This document shows, piece by piece, positions 1-4,767 of a stretch of DNA of 6,258 nt. Numbering within the stretch: the stretch's first letter is position 1; each line of letters opens with the position of its first letter. A program made the position numbers and the translations under genes. A model generated the notes under the pieces. The model searched no databases and was not told the origin of the DNA. It was given only the letters and a program-made list of their open reading frames with translations. The stretch lies in contig JBGTBQ010000049.1 in assembly GCA_041749275.1 (NCBI GenBank), positions 1 through 6,258 on the forward strand, written 5' to 3'. Source of the stretch: JBGTBQ01 sp041749275. GTDB lineage: Bacteria; Acidobacteriota; Blastocatellia; Pyrinomonadales; Pyrinomonadaceae.

Positions 1-146
1 AGCGCGCACGCGAGCGCACGCGCGCCGCCCCGCGCCCCGCCGGCACACAAACCGGCGAGTGGAAACGCGCCGACATCCACCGCACACAGACGCCCGACGA
101 CATCCACCGCACGCAGTTCCCGCACAAGGAGCCGGTGCTGAAATAG
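1..146 (+). CDS. C-terminal end of an unidentified protein (5' truncated by window)
   Basis: An open frame enters from the left edge (first full codon at base 3) and stops at TAG 144-146, giving about 47 residues. I do not recognise the family. The visible part begins Arg/Ala/Pro-rich and then becomes polar, with a 9-residue imperfect tandem repeat, DIHRTQTPD followed by DIHRTQFPH (bases 72-98 and 99-125), and ends KEPVLK. Codon third positions are mostly G or C, as in the neighbouring genes, which supports real coding. The frame ends 87 bases before hutH on the same strand, so co-transcription is possible but not shown. It does not look like the C-terminus of urocanase or imidazolonepropionase, so I see no evidence for a hut operon. 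It could also be non-coding; the stretch is short. Confidence 0.5.
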   Translation, partial: RARERTRAAPRPAGTQTGEWKRADIHRTQTPDDIHRTQFPHKEPVLK

Positions 147-225
147 ATGTCAGAGGTATTAATTGTCGAATGTCAGTACGAGTCTTTGTCTTTAACCCAC
201 ATCTGACATCCAACATCTGACATCT
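145..225. repeat. Inverted and direct TGTCAG/CTGACA repeats upstream of hutH
   Basis: Two exact copies of acatctgacatc lie at 199-210 and 213-224, a 14-base period. Their reverse complement occurs at 145-154 (agatgtcaga), which matches 216-225 perfectly over 10 bases and 202-210 over 9. A further TGTCAG lies at 171-176. The left arm starts at the stop codon of the upstream frame and the right arm ends nine bases before the hutH ATG, so the repeats occupy nearly the whole gap. They could be a regulator-binding array, a stem-loop in the leader, or an intergenic repeat family. The sequence does not decide among these. Confidence 0.6.
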
Positions 226-233
226 GCTCTTTT

Positions 234-1733
234 ATGATTGAACTCGACGGTCAAAGATTTTCACTCGAACAGGTCGGGAGCGTGGCGTGGGGCGCGGAGG
301 GCGTGCGGCTTGCCGCGTCGGCGCGTGCGCGCATGGAGGCTTCGCGCCGGACGGTCGAGCGCATCATCGAGGAGGGGCGCGTCGTCTACGGCGTGAACAC
401 GGGCTTCGGCAAGCTGTCGGACATTTCTATCCCGACCGCCGAACTACGCGACCTTCAGATCAACCTCGTGCGGAGCCACGCGTGTGGACTGGGGCCGGCG
501 CTCTCCGAGGGTGAGACGCGCGCGATGATGCTGTTGCGCGCGAACGTGCTGGCGCTCGGCTACAGCGGCGCGCGCGCGTTGGTCGTTGACACGCTGCTCT
601 CGATGCTTGAGCGGAGCGTGCATCCGGTCATCCCCGAAAAAGGGTCGGTGGGCGCGAGCGGCGATCTCGCGCCGCTCGCGCACCTCGCGCTCGTGTGCGT
701 CGGCGAGGGCGAGGCTGTTTATAAAGGCGAGACGATGCCGGGCGGCGAGGCGATGCGACGGGCCGGCATTGAGCCGCTACGACTGGAAGCGAAAGAAGGG
801 CTGGCGCTGCTGAACGGCACGCAAGCCTTAACCGCCGTCGGTGCGCTTGCGCTTGAACGGGCCGGGCGTCTCGTGCGCGCCGCGGACGTGGCGGGCGCGA
901 TGACGCTCGAAGCGTTGAAGGGGACGCCCGCCGCTTTCGACGAGCGCATCCACGCCGCGCGCCCGCACAGGGGGCAGCAAGAAGTAGCGGCGCGCCTGCG
1001 CGAGCTTCTGCAAGAGAGCGAAATCCGCGCCTCGCACATCTCTAACGACCCACGCGTGCAGGACGCTTACTCTCTGCGCTGTATGCCGCAGGTGCACGGC
1101 GCGGTGCGCGACGCGCTCCGGCACGCGCGCGGCGCGACCGAGATCGAGACGGGAAGCGCGACTGACAACCCGCTCGTCTTCGCCGACACGGGCGAAGTGA
1201 TTTCGGGCGGCAACTTCCACGGCGCGCCGCTCGCATATACTTTCGACTACTCGGCTATCGCGCTGACCTCGCTCGGCAACATCAGCGAGCGCCGCACCGA
1301 GCGCCTCGTCAACCCCGATTTAAACGAAGGGCTGCCGGCCTTTCTCACCTCGCAGGCGGGCGTCGCCTCCGGCTTCATGGTCGCGCAGATCGCGGCGGTC
1401 GCGCTCCTCAACGAGTGCAAGGTGCTGGCGCATCCGGCGAGCACTGACAATCTCCCGACCGATGGCGGCAAAGAGGATCACGTCTCGATGGGCATGACGG
1501 CGGCGACCAAGCTTCGCGCCATCGTCGAGAATGTCGAGCACGTCGTCGCTATCGAACTGATGTGCGCCGCCGAAGGTTTGGAGTACCGCGCCCCGCTCCG
1601 ACCGGGCCGAGGCGTGCGCCGCGCATACGAAGTCGTCCGCGCACGCGTCCCGCGCCTCACGCATGACCGTCCGCTTGCGCCCGACATCCAGCGGATCGCC
1701 GAAGCACTGCGGCGCGGTGAGTTCGACATTTGA
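234..1733 (+). CDS. hutH: Histidine ammonia-lyase (histidase)
   Basis: Catalyses non-oxidative deamination of L-histidine to trans-urocanate and ammonia, the first step of histidine degradation, as a cytosolic homotetramer. The 499-residue product is full length for the family (about 500-510). The Ala-Ser-Gly triad that cyclises to the MIO electrophile is at 141-143 in GSVGASGDLAPLAH. Active-site residues line up with the Pseudomonas enzyme: Tyr52, His82 in SHACGLGP, Asn194 in LLNGTQ, Gln276/Tyr279/Arg282 in NDPRVQDAYSLRCMPQVHG, Phe328 in GGNFHG and Glu414 in GGKEDHVSMG. Ser81-His82 and Glu414 favour histidine over phenylalanine or tyrosine as substrate. The ATG at 234 gives the normal family N-terminus (MIELDG), although the preceding bases (ctgctctttt) hold no Shine-Dalgarno. 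No other hut gene is visible, so its partners hutU, hutI and hutG must lie elsewhere. Confidence 0.97.
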   Translation: MIELDGQRFSLEQVGSVAWGAEGVRLAASARARMEASRRTVERIIEEGRVVYGVNTGFGKLSDISIPTAELRDLQINLVRSHACGLGPALSEGETRAMMLLRANVLALGYSGARALVVDTLLSMLERSVHPVIPEKGSVGASGDLAPLAHLALVCVGEGEAVYKGETMPGGEAMRRAGIEPLRLEAKEGLALLNGTQALTAVGALALERAGRLVRAADVAGAMTLEALKGTPAAFDERIHAARPHRGQQEVAARLRELLQESEIRASHISNDPRVQDAYSLRCMPQVHGAVRDALRHARGATEIETGSATDNPLVFADTGEVISGGNFHGAPLAYTFDYSAIALTSLGNISERRTERLVNPDLNEGLPAFLTSQAGVASGFMVAQIAAVALLNECKVLAHPASTDNLPTDGGKEDHVSMGMTAATKLRAIVENVEHVVAIELMCAAEGLEYRAPLRPGRGVRRAYEVVRARVPRLTHDRPLAPDIQRIAEALRRGEFDI

Positions 1734-1853
1734 CCCGCGCGCCGACCGTAAAAAAAGTTGTATACGTGCCGCTTCCCCGACGCGCGCCTTGTCTTCATCA
1801 CTATCGGCGACGATGATCCGACCAAGAGCGACGATGTTCCGACCCCGCTGAAC
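1734..1853 (+). other. Gap after hutH, possibly with a gene scrap
   Basis: No intact gene or convincing terminator is visible between the hutH stop and the IS remnant. There is a run of seven A at 1750-1756 without a preceding strong hairpin. An open + frame follows a TAA at 1749-1751 and includes the protein-like string RLVFITIGDDDPTKSDDV (about 1785-1838), mostly with G or C third positions. It runs into the left end of the IS remnant and stops at TAG 1872-1874. It has only a TTG (1758) as a possible start and no Shine-Dalgarno. It may be the tail of a gene broken by the insertion or a chance frame. I do not recognise it. Confidence 0.25.
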
Positions 1854-1883
1854 ACTGAGGTAGGTCATCAATAGTGGACGCCA
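1854..1883 (+). repeat. Left terminal inverted repeat (IRR) of the IS3 remnant
   Basis: Reads actgaggtagg, then eight variable bases, then agtggacgcca. The two perfect blocks are the reverse complement of the right end at 1994-2023. It is the transposase-distal end, since the OrfA remnant points toward it. Confidence 0.75.
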
Positions 1884-1893
1884 AGTGTGACAT

Positions 1894-1953
1894 TCACGTC
1901 GTCGCTTGCCGGCGGAACTCGATTGTATCAACCTGCTTGGGTAACTTCTCCAT
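1894..1953 (-). pseudogene. N-terminal stub of IS3-family OrfA transposase
   Basis: On the minus strand an ATG (1953-1951) opens a 19-codon frame, MEKLPKQVDTIEFRRQATT, ending at TGA 1896-1894. The LPKQ-x-x-T-x-EFRRQA pattern matches the start of the helix-turn-helix domain of IS3-family OrfA proteins, which normally continue for about 100 residues and are followed by orfB with the DDE catalytic domain. A GGAGG Shine-Dalgarno (complement of 1962-1966) sits 8 bases before the ATG, so the original translation start is preserved. The frame departs from the family pattern after about Ala17, just before the left terminal repeat, which places the internal deletion near 1900. The stub cannot be a functional transposase. 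Confidence 0.7.
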
Positions 1954-1993
1954 CGTGGCGGCCTCCAATGAGCAGGCTAAAAGCTTCGGTTGA

Positions 1994-2023
1994 TGGCGTC
2001 CACTTTTCTTAGCCTACCTCAGT
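1994..2023 (-). repeat. Right terminal inverted repeat (IRL) of the IS3 remnant
   Basis: On the minus strand it reads actgaggtagg, eight variable bases, agtggacgcca, the partner of 1854-1883. It lies upstream of the OrfA stub, which identifies it as the left (promoter) end of the original element. Confidence 0.75.
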
Positions 2024-2046
2024 TTGCGCTAAAACCGTCGAGCGGC

Positions 2047-2067
2047 ACGCCAAAATTTGGTTGGCGT
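2047..2067. repeat. Small palindrome between the IS remnant and the chaperone cluster
   Basis: Perfect 7-base arms acgccaa (2047-2053) and ttggcgt (2061-2067) surround a 7-base spacer. It lies about 20 bases before the candidate -35 box of the DUF2760 gene. That position would suit an upstream regulator site, but the arms are short and chance is a real alternative. It does not resemble the CIRCE heat-shock operator. Confidence 0.35.
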
Positions 2068-2086
2068 TTCCACCATCCCACGCCGT

Positions 2087-2115
2087 TTGCTAAATCCACT
2101 TTCGGCCTATAGCAT
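2087..2115 (+). promoter_or_regulatory. Candidate sigma-70-type promoter for the DUF2760-Hsp70 cluster
   Basis: TTGCTA (2087-2092) and TAGCAT (2110-2115) are separated by 17 bases and each match the -35 and -10 consensus at four of six positions. Overlapping AT-rich alternatives (TATAGC at 2108, CATATT at 2113) make the exact -10 uncertain. The position leaves a leader of about 55-60 bases before the ATG at 2180. Neither a sigma-32-type promoter nor a CIRCE operator is evident. The call rests on position and a weak match only. Confidence 0.3.
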
Positions 2116-2127
2116 ATTCGTTTCTTT

Positions 2128-2172
2128 TACCGGAGAGGTTGCCGGCCTTATTTATGCCGGTATAAAAGGAGG
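2128..2172 (+). promoter_or_regulatory. Leader hairpins that could mask the DUF2760 ribosome-binding site
   Basis: Two mutually exclusive foldings are visible. In one, 2146-2154 (ccttattta) pairs with 2161-2169 (tataaaagg) around the loop tgccgg, giving seven pairs out of nine with A-A and U-U mismatches and covering half of the Shine-Dalgarno. In the other, taccgg (2128-2133) pairs with ccggta (2157-2162) and leaves the Shine-Dalgarno free. A weak, AU-rich, mismatched stem over a ribosome-binding site is the typical design of an RNA thermometer, and the genes downstream are Hsp70s. The folding is drawn by eye and its stability is not calculated. Confidence 0.3.
2165..2172 (+). promoter_or_regulatory. 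Shine-Dalgarno that sets the DUF2760 start
   Basis: AAAGGAGG ends 7 bases before the ATG at 2180. It is the best ribosome-binding site in the window. It shows that translation starts at 2180 and not at the upstream in-frame TTG at 2057, whose extra 41 residues would cross the leader. Confidence 0.85.
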
Positions 2173-2179
2173 CATCATC

Positions 2180-2734
2180 ATGTTAAGTCTCGGTCAACGC
2201 ATTTCATACGCCGCCCGCTCTTTCTTTTCCATCCTCGCACGCGGCGAAGTGCCGGAGGACATCGCGCCGGAAGTCGTCAAAACGCCGGCGCAAATAACGA
2301 CTGCGCCCGCATCGCCCGTTGAGCCGTCGCCTGTGCGGCCAGTCGAGGATTCCACCGACCGCGCCGTGCAGATGCTCGCCCTGCTGCAACGCGAGGGGCG
2401 TCTGATTGATTTTTTTGGCGAGGACATCACGCCCTACAACGACGCGCAGGTCGGCGCGGCGGTGCGGGAAGTGCACGCCGGTTGCCGCAAGATGATCGAG
2501 CAATACGTCGAACTCGAGCCAATCATCGAGGGCGAGGAAGACGGCCCCGTGACGGTCGAAGCCGGCTTCGATCCCGCGTCCGTCAAACTCATCGGCAACG
2601 TCGCGGGGCAACCACCTTTGCGCGGTCTGCTCCGCCACCGTGGGTGGCGCGTGACGGAAATCAACCTGCCCCCGCTCGCCACACAGGAGTCCGGGCGCGC
2701 CATCGTTGCGCCCGCCGAAGTCGAGATTTCATAA
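2180..2734 (+). CDS. DUF2760-family protein, first gene of the Hsp70 cluster
   Basis: A 184-residue protein of unknown biochemical function. Residues 1-25 (MLSLGQRISYAARSFFSIL...) form a possible amphipathic N-terminal helix with no clear signal peptide or transmembrane span. Residues 30-58 are a Pro/Ala/Thr-rich linker. The conserved domain runs from about 60 to 168: a helical part (VQMLALLQREGRLIDFFGEDI, then DAQVGAAVREVHAGCRKMI), an acidic segment (ELEPIIEGEEDG), and a beta-rich end containing GFDPASVKLIGNV and LRHRGWRVTEINLP. This matches DUF2760 as I remember it, a family often found beside Hsp70 genes. The protein is probably cytosolic. The Hsp70-1 gene starts 98 bases after its stop, on the same strand, so a role as a partner or substrate adaptor of the Hsp70s is a reasonable inference. 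No catalytic motif is visible. Confidence 0.88.
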   Translation: MLSLGQRISYAARSFFSILARGEVPEDIAPEVVKTPAQITTAPASPVEPSPVRPVEDSTDRAVQMLALLQREGRLIDFFGEDITPYNDAQVGAAVREVHAGCRKMIEQYVELEPIIEGEEDGPVTVEAGFDPASVKLIGNVAGQPPLRGLLRHRGWRVTEINLPPLATQESGRAIVAPAEVEIS

Positions 2735-2754
2735 AGCAAGTTTCGGTTGACCTG

Positions 2755-2802
2755 ACCCACGACCGTCGAGAGGCGGGCAATGCCCGTCTCTCGACGTTGG
2801 GT
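2755..2802 (+). promoter_or_regulatory. Strong intra-operon hairpin between DUF2760 and Hsp70-1
   Basis: The core stem has 15 pairs: 2764-2778 (cgtcgagaggcgggc) with 2782-2796, one of them a G-U pair, around a three-base AAT loop. Outside it, accca (2755-2759) can pair with tgggt (2798-2802) across an internal loop. No T-tract follows, so it is not a canonical intrinsic terminator. It begins about 20 bases after the DUF2760 stop and ends about 26 bases before the Hsp70-1 Shine-Dalgarno. Plausible roles are partial attenuation, an mRNA processing or stability element that sets the ratio of the two products, or a member of a dispersed palindromic repeat family. Confidence 0.7.
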
Positions 2803-2821
2803 GAAGTGATCCGCAATCGTT

Positions 2822-2826
2822 GGAGG
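2822..2826 (+). promoter_or_regulatory. Shine-Dalgarno that sets the TTG start of Hsp70-1
   Basis: GGAGG lies 6 bases before the TTG at 2833. The frame is open far upstream (to 2482, inside the DUF2760 gene) and there is no ATG near the Hsp70 N-terminus, so this site decides the start. An in-frame GTG at 2806 is the alternative and has no comparable site. Confidence 0.75.
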
Positions 2827-2832
2827 ACTGTT

Positions 2833-4701
2833 TTGGACACACGTTACATTGTCGGCATTGATCTGGGCACGACCAACACGGCCCTCGCCGAGTTCGATAC
2901 CGCCGCGCCCGAAGACGAGGCGCGGATCGGCGTCGTCGGCGTCGCGCAGCTCGTCAACGCGGGCGAGGTCGAAGAGCGCACGCTGCTGCCCTCATTTCTT
3001 TATCTGCCCGGTGAACTCGATTTCCCGAAGGGCGCGCTCGCGCTTCCGTGGGAGCGTGAGCCGCAAGCTTTCGCGGGCGAGTTGGCGCGCAAGCGCGGGG
3101 CGGAGAACCCCGTGCGTCTGGTCGCGTCGGCGAAGTCGTGGCTCTCTTACGCGGCGGTGAATCGCACCGCGCCGATCCTGCCGTGGGGCGCGCCCGAAGA
3201 GGTGCGAAAGCTCTCGCCGGTCGAAGTCTCGGCGGCGTATCTCGTCCATCTGCGGCAGGCGTGGGACGCGCGCGTCAACGCGAAGAAGAACCCGGAACTG
3301 GCTTTGAGCGAGCAGGAAATTTTGCTCACCGTGCCCGCGTCGTTTGACGAAGAGGCGCGCGAGCTGACCTTGCGCGCGGCTGAAGCAGCCGGACTCAAGC
3401 GTGTGACGCTGCTCGAAGAACCGCAGGCCGCCTTCTACGCGTGGATTGACGCGCAGGGCGACGACTGGCGTAAGCGCGTCAAGGTCGGCGATCTCATCCT
3501 CGTCTGCGACGTGGGCGGCGGCACGACCGACTTCAGTTTGATTACAGTCTCGGAAGAGAATGGCGAACTCGCTTTGAAGCGCGTCGCCGTGGGCGAGCAT
3601 ATCCTGCTCGGCGGCGACAACATGGATTTGGCGCTCGCGCGTTTGCTGCAACAGCGGCTCGAAGAGGAGGGGCACCGGGTTGACACTTGGCAGTTGCAGG
3701 GTTTGTGGCATCAGTGCCGGCTGGCGAAAGAGAAACTGTTCGCCGAGCCGAAGAGCCAGAAGCAACCCGTGACGCTGCTGGGCAAGGGGTCGAAGCTCGT
3801 CGGCGGCACGATCAAGACGGAATTGCACCGCGAAGACCTTGAGCGCGTATTGACGGAAGGATTCTTCCCCATCGTCCGCGCCGACGAGATGCCCGCCAGG
3901 CAACGCCGCATCGGCTTTCAGGAATTGGGTCTGCCTTACGCCGCCGACGCGGCAATCACCAAGCACCTCGCGCGTTTTCTCGCGCAGCAGGCTTCGAGCA
4001 GCCCCGATGCAGGCGCGATCCGTCGCGGCGCGAGCGGCTTCGCCTGTCCGACGCACGTTCTCTTCAACGGCGGCGTGATGAAAGCCGGGATGCTGCGCGC
4101 GCGCGTTGTCGAGGTGCTCGACAACTGGCTTGAGGCCGAAGGCTACGAGCCGTTAGGCCAGAGCGGCGTGCTCGACGCGCCCGACCTCGACCACGCCGTC
4201 GCGCGCGGCGCGGCCTACTACGGAAAAGCGAAACGGGGTCGCGGCGTCCGCATCCGCGGCGGCGCCCCGCGCACCTATTACGTCGGCATCGAGAGCGCGA
4301 TGCCGGCCATCCCCGGCATGCCCGCGCCGCTCAAGGCGCTCTGCGTCGTGCCCTTCGGCATGGAGGAGGGCGCCGAGGCCACGATCCAGGGCCGCGAGTT
4401 CGGTCTCGTCGTGGGCGAGCCGGCGGAGTTTCGTTTCCTCAGCTCTACCGTCCGCAAGCAGGATGAAATCGGAAGCATCGTCGAGGATTGGGGCGATGAG
4501 ATTCAGGAGTCGAGTCCGCTGGAAGTCACGCTTGAACTGGAAGGGAAAGATGACACGATCTTGCCCGTCCGTCTTGAGACGCGCGTGACCGAGGTCGGGA
4601 CGCTCGAAGTCTGGTGCGTCGCGCGCGACGGCGCCGGGCGCTGGAAGCTCGAATTCAACATTCGAGAGAAAGGCGAAGAGTCGCAGGCTTCGTCCGCCTG
4701 A
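2833..4701 (+). CDS. Hsp70-family protein 1 (divergent DnaK-like ATPase, no lid)
   Basis: A 622-residue cytosolic Hsp70-type ATPase. The TTG start places the N-terminus just before the first ATP motif, as in the paralogue downstream. The nucleotide-binding domain spans about 4-470: phosphate-1 loop IVGIDLGTTNTALA (6-19), a Lys101 likely equivalent to DnaK Lys70, connect-1 LLEEPQAAFYAW (193-204), phosphate-2 VCDVGGGTTDFSLI (224-237, with Thr231 and Asp233), GEHILLGGDNMDLAL (254-268), adenosine motif VLFNGGVMKAGM (409-420) and connect-2 AVARGAAYYG (455-464). Residues about 480-611 resemble a reduced beta-type substrate domain (VPFGMEEGAEATIQG near 506; GTLEVWCVARDGAGRWKLEF at 589-608). The protein then ends after a short polar tail, without the helical lid or EEVD-like end of DnaK. 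It is too divergent to be the housekeeping dnaK. Its partners are probably the flanking DUF2760 protein and Hsp70-2. Client and function are unknown. Confidence 0.94.
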   Translation: MDTRYIVGIDLGTTNTALAEFDTAAPEDEARIGVVGVAQLVNAGEVEERTLLPSFLYLPGELDFPKGALALPWEREPQAFAGELARKRGAENPVRLVASAKSWLSYAAVNRTAPILPWGAPEEVRKLSPVEVSAAYLVHLRQAWDARVNAKKNPELALSEQEILLTVPASFDEEARELTLRAAEAAGLKRVTLLEEPQAAFYAWIDAQGDDWRKRVKVGDLILVCDVGGGTTDFSLITVSEENGELALKRVAVGEHILLGGDNMDLALARLLQQRLEEEGHRVDTWQLQGLWHQCRLAKEKLFAEPKSQKQPVTLLGKGSKLVGGTIKTELHREDLERVLTEGFFPIVRADEMPARQRRIGFQELGLPYAADAAITKHLARFLAQQASSSPDAGAIRRGASGFACPTHVLFNGGVMKAGMLRARVVEVLDNWLEAEGYEPLGQSGVLDAPDLDHAVARGAAYYGKAKRGRGVRIRGGAPRTYYVGIESAMPAIPGMPAPLKALCVVPFGMEEGAEATIQGREFGLVVGEPAEFRFLSSTVRKQDEIGSIVEDWGDEIQESSPLEVTLELEGKDDTILPVRLETRVTEVGTLEVWCVARDGAGRWKLEFNIREKGEESQASSA

Positions 4702-4767
4702 CGATTGAGACAAACTCGACGCACGGATCTTTTCAGCCCGTGGAGCAGGCGAGCCGCATCATCATTC

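Larger units (their letters stand above)
1854..2023 (-). mobile_element. IS3-family remnant or IS3-derived MITE, 170 bp
   Basis: Two 30-base ends form an imperfect inverted repeat with 25 of 30 positions matching: an outer block actgaggtagg and an inner block agtggacgcca are both perfect, with an 8-base divergent middle. The element proper would begin TGAGG and end CCTCA, the 5'-TG...CA-3' termini usual for IS3-type elements. Inside, on the minus strand, a Shine-Dalgarno and the first residues of an IS3 OrfA transposase survive, about 68 bases in from the right-hand end, a normal leader length for this family. So the right-hand end is IRL and nearly all of orfAB is deleted. I see no target-site duplication, which suggests an old insertion or altered flanks. 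It cannot move by itself; a related transposase elsewhere could mobilise it. Confidence 0.75.

Noticed and set aside
1320..1931. Antisense open frame (203 codons) opposite the end of hutH and running into the IS remnant
   Set aside because: Most of it is the shadow of hutH. It spans two unrelated sequence units and is not in the frame of the OrfA stub.
2154..2165. Three-codon upstream frame ATG CCG GTA TAA whose stop overlaps the DUF2760 Shine-Dalgarno
   Set aside because: It lacks its own Shine-Dalgarno at a usable distance and a frame this short arises easily by chance, so I do not claim it as a regulatory uORF.
2057..2179. 41-residue N-terminal extension of the DUF2760 protein from a TTG at 2057
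   Set aside because: It has no ribosome-binding site and crosses the probable promoter and leader, while a near-perfect Shine-Dalgarno precedes ATG 2180.
2764..2796. Intrinsic terminator ending the DUF2760 transcript
   Set aside because: The stem is strong but is followed by tgggtgaagtg, not a T-tract, so the canonical terminator call is not supported.
2482..2832. In-frame extension of Hsp70-1 back to an ATG at 2482, giving a 739-residue protein
   Set aside because: The extra 117 residues overlap the DUF2760 gene, run through the intergenic hairpin, are Arg-rich and low in Hsp70 character, and the GGAGG before TTG 2833 plus alignment with Hsp70-2 fixes the start there.
2992..4056. Long antisense open frame (354 codons) opposite Hsp70-1
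   Set aside because: GC-rich genes commonly leave the complementary frame open. The product is Arg/Leu-rich and resembles no family, and the + strand gene is unambiguous.
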